A stretch of DNA of 19,279 bases from Kiloniellales bacterium (GTDB lineage: Bacteria > Pseudomonadota > Alphaproteobacteria > Kiloniellales > JAKSDN01). The translations under genes and the position numbers were made by a program. The stretch's first letter is position 1. Each line of letters starts with the position of its first letter. The notes beneath the pieces were generated by a model that was not told the DNA's origin, made no database searches, and saw nothing but the letters and a program-made list of their open reading frames with translations. Shown one piece after another: positions 1 to 7,977 of this stretch. The stretch spans positions 1-19,279 of the forward strand of contig JAKSDN010000448.1 of the NCBI GenBank assembly GCA_022360075.1, given 5' to 3'.

Positions 1-1598
1 GCGTGCTTCATGATCAAGTCGCGCAGCTCGTCCGTTACCGGGAGAATCTCGAAAATACCCATCCGGCCCCTGTATCCGAGCTGAGCGCAGACTTCGCACC
101 CCACTGCCCTATGGAGCACGATCTCGTTCTCAACGGCCAGCTTCCGTAGCTGCAAGCGATCAACAAGCTCGCTGGGTGCCCGATAGGGACGACGGCATTC
201 GCGGCACAAAGTTCTGACAAGCCGCTGCCCGAGAACCGCGTTGACGGTCGAGTTCACAAGGTAGTCGTCAACGCCCATATCGAGTAGTCGAGTGATGGCG
301 CCCGGCGCGTCGTTCGTGTGAAGCGTCGACAGCACAAGATGGCCGGTGAGCGCCGACTGGACCGCGATCTGGGCGGTTTCCAGGTCGCGCATCTCGCCGA
401 TCATGATGACGTCGGGATCCTGGCGCACCATGGAGCGCAGAACATTGGCGAAGGTGAGATCGATCTTGGGGTTCGCCTGAATCTGGGTGACCCCGAGCAT
501 CTCATACTCGATCGGATCCTCGACGGTGATGATCTTGCGTTCTCGCGTGTTGAGATAGTTAAGCCCAGTGTAGAGCGTGGTGCTCTTGCCGCTCCCGGTC
601 GGTCCCGTGACCAGCAGAATGCCGTGATGCTGCGTCAGCGCGGCCAGGAAGCTCTTCTCCACATCCGGTGCAAAGCCCAAGGCCGGAAACTCGAGTACCA
701 CGGGACTGTGCTCCAACAATCGTATGACCGTCGTCTCACCGTGTAGATCTCGGTGGTCGCCGTATCATTAAAAAAAAAACCGATCACTCATCCGCATGCG
801 AACCCGGCCATCCTGCGGTAGGCGCCGTTCGGCAATGTCGAGCTTCGCCATGATCTTGATCCGCGAGACGATGGCCGCCGCCAGCCGGGCCGGCGGCGGA
901 TCGACCTCTTGCAAGATCCCATCGATGCGATAACGGACGATGAGCCTGTTCTCGAACGGCTCGACATGGATATCCGAAGCCCTGGCTTCGAGCGCACGGT
1001 TAATCATCAGGTTCACCAAGCGAATCACGGGCGCTTCGCTCGCCATATCCCGGAGGCGCTGGATGTCGGCATCGCCTCCGGTGGTCGATCCAGCATCGAC
1101 GCCGTCAACGATAATGTCGAACGAGCTGCGGCCGTTTCGATAGAGGCGCTCGTAGGCGGCTTCGATGTCGCTTTCCGTCGCCACGCGGGGCAGCACGGGC
1201 TTGCGGGCGACCAGCTCCATGGCTTCTATGGTGAACGTGTCGAGCGGATCGGCCATGGCGAGGACCAAACCGTTGGGACCGTCCGACAGCGGAATCACCT
1301 TGGATTCCCTAAGGAAGTTGTTCGACTCCTGGGGGATCGGGACGGGGCTCTTCGGATAGTCATCGGGGCCACAAAGCGGCAAACCCAGCTGAATCGAGAG
1401 AGCCTCAGCTCGGCTCGCCTCGTTGATCAGACCGAGCTTTGTCAAGATGGCGCCGAGCCGCTCGCCATGCTCACGCTGCGCATGCAGCCCGCGCCGCAGT
1501 CCGTCGCCGTCGAGCGCGCCAAGCTCGATCAGTATTTCGCCGATCTGTTTTGCCACGCCGGAGTGCTCATGCCGGTTGAATGGCAGACCCTGGAGCAT
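1..1598 (-). CDS. gspE: GspE/PilB-family secretion ATPase, partial at left edge, corrupted by adapter
   Basis: Cytoplasmic hexameric ATPase that powers type II secretion or type IV pilus assembly. Residues 1-120 form the N-terminal GspE/MshE-type domain. A conserved block (SDIHVEPFENRLIVRYRIDG, RRLPQDGRVRMRM) precedes the motor. Walker A GPTGSGKS is at about 332-339 and the Walker B region MIGEMRD at about 398-404, after LRSMVRQDPD. A zinc-type tetracysteine pair follows (CREC 465-468, CEVC 501-504), then GYRGRMGIFEI. The last codons lie beyond the window. Codons 274-286 (741-779) are foreign adapter sequence containing in-frame stops, but the reading frame is the same on both sides, so the real gene is probably intact. 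The start is the ATG at 1596-1598, the first in-frame ATG after a TGA about 40 bp upstream; no good ribosome site is visible. GspE is favoured over PilB, but no other gsp or pil genes are in view to decide. Confidence 0.88.
741..779 (-). other. Illumina P5 adapter plus homopolymer (assembly artefact)
   Basis: Read on the minus strand, positions 769-741 match the 29-nt Illumina P5 flow-cell sequence (begins AATGATACGGCGACCACCGA, ends ATCTACAC) with no mismatch. On the plus strand it is followed by ten A residues (770-779), the usual signature of a read running off the end of its library molecule. Translation in one frame gives NDTATTEIYT, a peptide widely seen in contaminated databases. The 39 bases equal 13 codons and stand where GspE proteins carry the conserved segment resembling xVDxRVSTLPxxx. 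They therefore replace, rather than interrupt, genomic sequence. This stretch should be masked. Confidence 0.96.
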
Positions 1599-2024
1599 GG
1601 AATATACACGATCGTCCCAGCGCCCTAGCCATCAAGTTGAAATCTGCTGCACAGTCTGACACGAGCTTAGCCCAAATCGTTGGATGATTGTGATCGCCTT
1701 CTCTTCGTTAAGGTGGCTCCATCGATCAGTTTGTTGACCAGATCTCAGAGATTCAGAATTTCAAGCTTCAATATGACTAAACGCGCGCCTCCTGTTTGGC
1801 GAACCTACGCCATTTTGCCGTTCGCCGTGACCTACCGCTGCGCGTTAGCGAAGATCCGATAAAACCCAGGCGGTGTGGACTCGATGGCGCTCGCCGTAGG
1901 GAGCTCGACTGTTCCGGAGACCGGATACCAGTGCTGCGCCGACACTAACCACACGAATTAAAGGAGGTCGGCCCGCGGCAACGATGGTGGGTTCGGCACG
2001 ATCATCTGGATCTCAGCACGGTAG
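1599..2024. other. Intergenic, no gene seen
   Basis: About 425 bases upstream of gspE. Short open frames on both strands show no recognisable protein motif. The gspE promoter should lie near the left end, but I see no convincing -35/-10 pair. A purine-rich AAAGGAGG motif near 1960 is followed by no good start codon. It may be part of the decayed recombinase region that follows. Confidence 0.4.
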
Positions 2025-2285
2025 ATCGACGACCTGGTCACCGCGCGCGTCCAGGCCGTGACCGGGGCGTACAAGTGGAAGGAGAGTCTACTCTCCGGTA
2101 AGGCATCGTCGATTTGACCGGTCGCGAGCGACAACGGCCTCTCGGCGCGATACGTCGGCCGCCTTCTGCGCCTGGGATTCCTCGCACCCGACTTCGTCGA
2201 GGCCATCCTCGACGGCGCTCAAACGGCCGAGCTGGAGCTTGAGCGACTGATCAAGGGCATCCCGATCGGCTGGCCACAGCAGTGA
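2025..2285 (+). pseudogene. C-terminal remnant of a serine recombinase (resolvase/invertase family)
   Basis: The plus-strand frame starting at 2025 reads IDDLVTARVQAV..., then YKWKESLLSGKASSI, a TGA stop at 2115-2117, then SARYVGRLLRLGFLAPDFVE, AILDG, LERLIKGIPIGWPQQ and a final TGA at 2283-2285. This matches my memory of the C-terminal end of phage/ICE-type serine recombinases, where a SERYVSRLLRLAFLAPDIVEAIL-like segment precedes LERL...LPLDWxEQ and the stop. The catalytic N-terminal domain and DNA-binding zinc ribbon are absent, a TAG (2022-2024) lies just upstream, and the internal TGA splits the remainder. It is a dead fragment. Such recombinases catalyse site-specific integration or excision, so it marks a former mobile element. 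Confidence 0.72.
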
Positions 2286-2678
2286 AGGGCCCTGGGAATC
2301 CCGCGAGGCTGAACCCCGAAGCAGAATAGACTTCCCGAGGACCGCCTTCCTCGCAAAAGCGGATAGTCAAGTATCTTTGTCCACCGCATCGCCTGCCGCG
2401 TTGTCGACGCCATACGCAAACGGGACCGCGAAATCGGCCGGGGGAGAAAGTGAGCACGAAGGACCAGACATGGCCGAGACACCTGGTTCTCTCGGTCTCT
2501 CGCTCGCACGCTGGGCCAGCGCAAAAGCCCTCAGACCGCCGCGAGTGAGGCCGGCAGCTCGAACCTCACTCGGATTGCCTGCGACTTAACGGACTTGGTG
2601 GCAGAGAGTTCGGGACGAAGTCCGACCTCGCAGCCGCGCGAGGGGCTGGTCGGCGGCATCGCGCATCACGAAAAGAAT
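2286..2678. other. Decayed interval, no gene seen
   Basis: Nearly 400 bases between the recombinase remnant and the tRNA fragment. Small ORFs exist on both strands but none shows a domain or a convincing start. The only structure I can support is a 9-bp inverted repeat at 2542-2572, listed separately. Confidence 0.4.
2542..2572. repeat. Inverted repeat, 9-bp arms, 13-nt loop
   Basis: CGAGTGAGG at 2542-2550 is perfectly complementary to CCTCACTCG at 2564-2572. No T-run follows on either strand, so it is not a typical intrinsic terminator. It may be a recombinase-associated site or chance. Confidence 0.4.
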
Positions 2679-2738
2679 TGGCGGAGGGGATGGGATTCGA
2701 ACCCACGATACCGGTTTCCCAGTATAACGGTTTAGCAA
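2679..2738 (-). tRNA. tRNA-Ser(GCT), 3' half only (remnant, possible att site)
   Basis: Read on the minus strand, 2738-2679 gives an anticodon loop TTGCTAA (anticodon GCT, serine). A 3' anticodon-stem strand ACCGT follows, then a long class II variable arm (ATACTGG/CCGGTAT around GAAA), a T arm with loop TTCGAAT, acceptor strand CCCCTCC, discriminator G and encoded CCA. The 5' half is missing: bases 2739-2743 do not pair with ACCGT, and no GGAGGGG partner for the acceptor lies at the expected distance. The match stops at the anticodon loop, the place where many integrative elements recombine into tRNA genes. It is therefore better read as an attachment-site duplicate or truncated pseudogene than as a working tRNA. 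Confidence 0.65.
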
Positions 2739-3112
2739 TGCGAGCTTGGCCGTTCGATCCGATCATAGGCTGTACTGCCTTGTGTTATAGAACAGTCACT
2801 TAGACTCCTGCCGAGGCGATCCAGTGTCCCGAGCTATTTTCCCGTGACACCGCTTCGGTTTGCAATTTGGTTTGCATTCTAATCGGCACTGACGGGAGGA
2901 CGGGCATCAGTCCGCGCCGTTCGCCTAACCGAACCAAGTATCTCAAGCAACTCATGACGGTGGTGTTCAACACCTCCAGGCGCTGAACCGGGAAACCATC
3001 GCTACGACCAATCATAAGGTCGGTCTGGCGGACTATCTCAGCCTTTGGCAGATGGCCCTCACCGGAGGGATACGCCGGTGCCACCAACTCCTCACTAATT
3101 TCGCGATACATA
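2739..3112. other. Interval without a recognised gene
   Basis: A 103-codon minus-strand ORF (2800-3111) runs towards the tRNA remnant. It contains LEVLNTTVMSCLRYLVRLGE and MQTKLQTEAVSRENSSG, but I recognise no family. Its place just before a tRNA 3' end is where integrase tails often sit, yet no integrase motif is visible. I see no other signal. Confidence 0.35.
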
Positions 3113-3567
3113 CCCTACGTCGTCGGCTCAGCCGCTCCAGCTTACAACCGGTTGCAATGAGAGCTCTTTCCGATGCGCTCCGCAGTGCCTCGGGAGCATG
3201 AGCCGCCGCCGGCTTCGGACAGCTTTCGAAAGGGATTCGTTCCCCGAAAGTCTCGTGATCCGCACGTTGTTGTCGATCGCGGGTCCGAATGCACCCGCGT
3301 TCTGGGTCGCGAGGGCGATCATGGTCGTCCTGTCCGTAGCCGTGAATGAGAAGACCCTTTCCGCCCACCCCATGTTCATGGACGAGAGTCCGGTGATGTC
3401 GGAATCAGACAACTTGGACCGATCGCCAGCATCGACGCAGAGCGTCTTGATCGTCGGAGTACCACCAGTATTGGCCGCCAGGTCAAATCGTGCCTCGTAG
3501 CGATCTCCGATCGTGGTGAGCAGGGCTTGGCCGACGCCCCTTCCGACATGCCGTCGACTTTCGCTTT
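3113..3567 (-). pseudogene. Frameshifted DUF642 remnant, probably once PEP-CTERM anchored
   Basis: Read on the minus strand from 3567, one frame gives AKVDGM (compare SVDLDG). After a frame change near 3535 another gives VGQALLTTIGDRYEARFDLA, then TIKTLCVDAGD, ITGLSSMNMGWAERVFSFTA and AGAFGPAIDNNVRITRL. The order and spacing match DUF642, a secreted beta-sandwich domain (Q.LTT..G..Y..RFDLA, NMGW...FTA, GPALDNV.V). The signal peptide and first part are missing. Farther on, at about 3113-3185, another frame reads ALIATG...LSRRRR, which with two small indels would resemble a PEP-CTERM tail. That last point is inference. The fragment begins 3 bp after the stop of the neighbouring LVIVD gene, suggesting a deletion joined them. 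Confidence 0.55.
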
Positions 3568-3570
3568 ACA

Positions 3571-6500
3571 TCAGGGCCTGATTGGCGCGTCGGAGATCAC
3601 CCACATCGGATCGTTGGACTGTTCGGCGCCACTGGTACCCAGGATACCAGTAACGTTCGAAGGTGACAGGTCACCCACCTCCTGACCCGTTCCTTCGTCC
3701 ATCCGCCAGTAGCCCACCAGACCGGGTTCCGTCCCAGTCAAAGAACGGTCCATCGTCTCCTGGATCTCCTCGGCAGTCCGAGCGAAGTCCCAGAAGCGAA
3801 TCTCGTCAATCTCGCCGGAGAAGAAGGCCTGTTGGCCATTGAAGAAAGTGATCGCACCAGCAGTCATCCAATTCGAGGGGCGAAACGAGACGCCAGACCT
3901 TTCATTCACCAGCTGCCCATTCACGTAGAGCCGCTCCGTATCTCCATCAAATGTACCAGCGACATGGGTCCACAAATCCTGTATGTCTGCATCATGGGAA
4001 ATGACATTGCTGTTGCCGCAACCGTTCGGATTGACGTCGTAGACCAATCGACTCCCACCACCAGACAGGGCCACTCCGAATGTGCAACCTTGGCCCGGTC
4101 CGGCGAGCTGACCCACGATGATGCCCGACGAAGTCGAGGCGGGCTTGACCCAGGCTTCCAGAGTATTGCGAAACAACGGCGTCACCCGACCGAATGTTAC
4201 GAGGTCGTTGGTGCCGTCGAAGCTTAAGGCCGTGCCCGCGCGGAAGACCGCGACTTCGATCATTCCGACATCGGTGCTGCCGCCCAATACGGGAGTTACC
4301 GAGCTAGAGCGACCCGTCGCCTCTTCGCCGTCGATCAGGGCGTCGGCCTCGACATCGATGCGGCCGGGCGCGGTCGGCACGTTCGCAATGGAGAAGCTTC
4401 CGTCCAGCCCCGTGGTGTCGAAGAACGAATCGTCGACCGAGACAGTGGCACCGGCGACTGGATCGCCGTCCATGTTGACGACTATGCCGATCACGGTGGT
4501 CAGTGGGTCGGGAATCACGTCGACCGTAACTTCTTCAGCGACGCCCACACTCCCGCCGAGATCGATGGCCTCAGCGCCCAGCGTGAGCGCCGTCGCGCCG
4601 AAGGGCACCGTGAGATTGAACTGGTAGGGCGCCGAGGTATCCGTGGAGACCACGGCACCGTCCACGATGAAATCCACGCTGGCGACGGCCACGTCATCGG
4701 TGGCTTCGACGACGATCGGGAGCGAGGCCTCCTCGACCACGGTCTCGCCAGATGACGGCATAGTGATCGCCACGGTCGGCGGGATCTCACCATCGTCCTC
4801 CAGGGCCAGATACTGCCCAACGTAGAGACGGCTGCTGTTGCCGACTGCCGCCGTCAGATACACGAAGCTCCCATCGACGGCGATACCGGTGCCGTTATCG
4901 TCTCTGAACTGCCTGAAATCCAGGATGAAGCTCGGAATCGGGCTGGTCGGATCGATCACATCGATGATTGGGACTCCGTTCACGAAGAAGATATCCGCGC
5001 CGAAGGTGAAGTCGTTCGCCAGGGCGACGTCCACGAGCAGGCCACCCTGGGTTGGGGGTGTTGAAGTAACGACTATCGGGTCTTCTGGGTCCGCGAGGTC
5101 GACAATGGTCAAGCTGCTGGCCAGGTCCGCGACTAGTGCGAAGTCGTCCTGCAGAGCCACGTCGCGCGCGTCTCCGGTATCGACCGTGCCCACAATGCGC
5201 GGATCGGCCAGGTCGCCTGAGAGATCTACGACCTGGAGGCCGGCCGCCCCGTCGGCCACGACGGCAAGCGTCAAGTCTTCCCGGACGGCGACGCCTTGCG
5301 CGCTGCCGGGCGTGTCGACGCCATCAACGAGGCTCGGTGCAAGCGGATCGCCGACCGCGACGATCTGGAGACCGAAGGCGCCATCGGCGACGAAGGCCAG
5401 GTCCCCGACCACGACCACATCGAGCGCGGTCCCCGGCGTATCGAAGGCCCCCACGATCTCAGGCTCCAACGGATCGGCAAGATCGACGATCTGAAGACCG
5501 GAGACGCCGTCGGCCACGAAGGCGAAGTCTCCAACGACTTTGACGTCGCTGGCATTTCCAGGGGTATCGACGTCGGCCACAATGATGGGCGCAACGCGGT
5601 TCGAGACATCAACGACCTGGAGGCCCGCGCTGCCCGCGGCCACGAAGGCGAAGTTCCCGCTGACATCGACGTTGTTGGCGAAGCCCGGGATGTCCACGAA
5701 CGACAGGGCTTCGGGTGAGAAGCTTCGGACCGTGATCCGCGCCTCGTCGGAAAAGCCGCTGTTTCTGGCGGTGACGGTGCAGGTGCCGTCAGCGCCGGCG
5801 AAGACCCGCCCGCTCGCAGCGCCGAAACTGCAAATCGTGATGTCACTGGAGCTGTAATTGGTTCCCTTGCCGGTGGAGGTGAGGTCGATGTTAGTGCCAT
5901 CCCTCAGTTGCCCGGCGACCGTCAACTGTCGCGAGGCCTCGCCGATAATCGTGTTGAATGTCAGCACGAAGACCGCTGGCGTGACCTCCAGCGACGTCAG
6001 GGCTTCGGCGAGGTTGAAGCTATCCGCATCGGTCGGGTCGCTGCCGGTCGCGATCTCGAGCGCATCGCGAATGCCATCGCCGTCGCTGTCGGGCAGCAGC
6101 GGGTTGGTCACGAAGCCGTCCTCGCCGGCAGTCACCTCTTCCCCGTCCGCGATCGTGTCGCCGTCACTATCCCCGTTGTTCGGATCGGTGCCCGCATTGA
6201 ACTCCGACAGGGCGGTCAGGCCGTCACCGTCCTGGTCCTCCTGCGCGTCCACTGGGTCGTTCGGGTTGAGTCCGTTCGCCAGCTCGTAGTCGTCGGGCAG
6301 GCCGTCGCCATCGCTGTCGCCCGAGGTCGTGACCGTCACCTGATGGATAGCCACAGCCCCTTCGAGGCGCGCCGTGATGAGAGCGGTGCCGGGCGAGACG
6401 GCCGTGACCAGCGCCCCCTCGCTGATGCTCGCGATCGCGGGGTTGCTCGAGACGAAGTTGATGCCGGGATCGTCCGTCACATCGCGGGAAGTCTGGTCCG

Positions 6501-6903
6501 GAAAGGCTGCGATGATGGAAAGCGAGAGGTTCTCCCCGACGCTATCGAGCAGCGATGGCCCCGGCGGATCGAATTCCAGGGACGCCGGGATCGGGTCCGG
6601 CTCGCCGAATTTAAACTCGCCCGTCCGGACAACGCTGTCACGCGCGACGGTGAAGAAGTCCGTCTGTCCGGAGACCGCCTGGCCCTCGCGGATACAGGTC
6701 GCGCGCGCCCGGATACGGCCCATGGTGGACGGCACGTTGGGCATGGACCAACCGCCGTCAGGGGCGACCTGGACGGTGCGGTTGAGGATGCTAACGAGGC
6801 AGGTATCGTCGAGTTGCTGGGCTAAGGCCGAGGCTGTGAAACCGAAGACGCTCACACTAAGCGGAGCACATACTGCAATCCAGTATAATCCTCTGACTGT
6901 CAT
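3571..6903 (-). CDS. Secreted multidomain protein: Ig-like, TSP3, LVIVD propeller, LamG
   Basis: Predicted extracellular protein of 1110 residues, probably adhesive or structural; no enzyme motif is visible. A signal peptide (about 1-29, ending ASALAQQ) leads to a CLVSILNRTVQV...GWSMPNVPSTMG segment. A Big2-like domain follows (about 106-193), then thrombospondin type 3 / calcium-binding DSDGDG repeats (195-290) and a second Big-like domain (303-393). Next come about six LVIVD repeats (400-700; FAFVADGVSGLQIVDLADP), which form a beta-propeller. After them are an Ig-like domain (705-796), a carboxypeptidase-regulatory-like domain (803-885) and a LamG/concanavalin-like domain (888-1095; LWTHVAGTFDG, RLYVNGQ, IDEIRFWDFART). 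The ATG at 6901-6903 is chosen because the signal peptide begins there; an in-frame TTG lies 36 bp upstream. It follows the Rhs gene in the same direction, 438 bp downstream, and may or may not share its transcript. Confidence 0.85.
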   Translation of the reverse strand: MTVRGLYWIAVCAPLSVSVFGFTASALAQQLDDTCLVSILNRTVQVAPDGGWSMPNVPSTMGRIRARATCIREGQAVSGQTDFFTVARDSVVRTGEFKFGEPDPIPASLEFDPPGPSLLDSVGENLSLSIIAAFPDQTSRDVTDDPGINFVSSNPAIASISEGALVTAVSPGTALITARLEGAVAIHQVTVTTSGDSDGDGLPDDYELANGLNPNDPVDAQEDQDGDGLTALSEFNAGTDPNNGDSDGDTIADGEEVTAGEDGFVTNPLLPDSDGDGIRDALEIATGSDPTDADSFNLAEALTSLEVTPAVFVLTFNTIIGEASRQLTVAGQLRDGTNIDLTSTGKGTNYSSSDITICSFGAASGRVFAGADGTCTVTARNSGFSDEARITVRSFSPEALSFVDIPGFANNVDVSGNFAFVAAGSAGLQVVDVSNRVAPIIVADVDTPGNASDVKVVGDFAFVADGVSGLQIVDLADPLEPEIVGAFDTPGTALDVVVVGDLAFVADGAFGLQIVAVGDPLAPSLVDGVDTPGSAQGVAVREDLTLAVVADGAAGLQVVDLSGDLADPRIVGTVDTGDARDVALQDDFALVADLASSLTIVDLADPEDPIVVTSTPPTQGGLLVDVALANDFTFGADIFFVNGVPIIDVIDPTSPIPSFILDFRQFRDDNGTGIAVDGSFVYLTAAVGNSSRLYVGQYLALEDDGEIPPTVAITMPSSGETVVEEASLPIVVEATDDVAVASVDFIVDGAVVSTDTSAPYQFNLTVPFGATALTLGAEAIDLGGSVGVAEEVTVDVIPDPLTTVIGIVVNMDGDPVAGATVSVDDSFFDTTGLDGSFSIANVPTAPGRIDVEADALIDGEEATGRSSSVTPVLGGSTDVGMIEVAVFRAGTALSFDGTNDLVTFGRVTPLFRNTLEAWVKPASTSSGIIVGQLAGPGQGCTFGVALSGGGSRLVYDVNPNGCGNSNVISHDADIQDLWTHVAGTFDGDTERLYVNGQLVNERSGVSFRPSNWMTAGAITFFNGQQAFFSGEIDEIRFWDFARTAEEIQETMDRSLTGTEPGLVGYWRMDEGTGQEVGDLSPSNVTGILGTSGAEQSNDPMWVISDAPIRP

Positions 6904-7341
6904 CGTGGGCCCCGAACTAATTCTTCCATTCTTGGGCAATGCCGGATGTACCGACTTCGATTATTTGAGATTTTCTTCGCGCGTAGTTGGGCTGGTTGCC
7001 GAACTTGGAATCCCATATGCCCACATTGGTGTTCCGTAAGATGAAGAACAAACTGATCTGCACGCGGATAGGCTCGTCGCTTCGAATACAGATACGGCGC
7101 GCGTTTGTTGCCCATCGGTAAGAATAAATTCGGCATCGAAGAAATGCCTTTGGGAACGACTGAGAAAGCGCAGCAGAGCGCATGGACGTATCAGCGTTTG
7201 ACGAGTATTCTGGCCCCGATTCTGCTGCAACATCCACGTACGCCGGCACTAGTATGAGAACCGTCGTGGCACGTTTGTGTCGCAACTTTAATCTGCGAAT
7301 ATCTGAAATGCTGATCACCTTTTGGTTGACAACCTCTGCAT
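6904..7341. other. Interval after Rhs gene; no convincing immunity gene
   Basis: This is where an immunity gene would sit if the Rhs tip were a toxin. Three overlapping minus-strand frames span it: 6917-7378 (TTG start, 153 codons, overlapping the Rhs end), 6961-7233 and 6900-7136. All are rich in Arg and Ser and lack a recognisable domain or ribosome site. The stretch appears more AT-rich than the Rhs core. No hairpin with a T-run was found after the Rhs stop. It may be an eroded gene or a plain spacer. Confidence 0.35.
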
Positions 7342-7977
7342 CTATGGAACCAAGCAGCGGCGGATGTTGGGGTTGCAAGCGCCTCCGGCATCTTGTGTGA
7401 CTAAGGGTGCGGCCTGCGTTCTCAATGTTTCCGCACGGCGTTGCTCGATTTGCTTGAGCTCGATGTTCCGTCGTCGCGTTTCCACCATGGTGCCGAGAAT
7501 TCCAGGAATGTCGCCGAAGCCCACGTCGAATTTTTCCGAGAACTCCAACGTAGCCACCACAGTTTTGAACGTCGATAGACCGAGGTCCTTGATGGTGTCT
7601 ACCCTACTTAGACGCGCCAAAAACTTGCTTGCGGCCATCAGACTTTTCGCCCTTTCCTGCAGACCGAGTGCTCGGGACCACTCCTTCAAGGTCACGAAAC
7701 CCTTCGTGCCTTGCTTTACAATTCCTGCTGGAATTTCTTTGCCGCCGATTTTCCGGAAGGTACGCGCAAAGGACTCGAACTCCGCTTTAGAGAACTTCTG
7801 GTGTTGCTCAACCAGCCTCTGCAGCAGACCCTCAGTTGCGCCTTTGAGTAGACGCTGGTTACTCTGGATCTCTGCCAACCATTCCTTCCACAAATCACCG
7901 GCAAGGAGATGCCGCCGACCTGCCAAACTCAGCTTTTCATTGTCTTCGGAGCCAGCAGAGCCATTGCGCTTCTCGGT
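7342..7977 (-). other. Variable C-terminal tip of the Rhs protein, function unknown
   Basis: The last 211 residues, after the DPMG boundary of the Rhs core. In Rhs families this position carries the lineage-specific, often toxic, domain. The segment is rich in Lys, Arg, Leu and Glu and looks mostly helical (LWKEWLAEIQSNQRLLKGAT, FESFARTFRKIGGKEI, NIELKQIEQRRAETLRTQ). It ends in a short CNPNIRRCLVP tail with two cysteines seven apart. I find no nuclease, deaminase, ADP-ribosyltransferase or membrane-pore motif. A toxin role is possible but unproven, and no immunity gene is evident downstream. Confidence 0.7.

Noticed and set aside
318..1628. Plus-strand ORFs of 142 and 239 codons across the gspE region
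   Set aside because: They are antisense to a gene with clear ATPase motifs and have no domain of their own.
5908..6825. A 305-codon plus-strand ORF opposite the TSP3/Big2 part of the LVIVD gene
   Set aside because: It is a shadow of the minus-strand gene, with no signal peptide, domain or ribosome site.
6917..7378. 153-codon minus-strand ORF overlapping the Rhs stop, considered as an immunity gene
   Set aside because: It has a TTG start, no ribosome site, Arg/Ser-rich text without a domain, and it overlaps the well-supported Rhs end.
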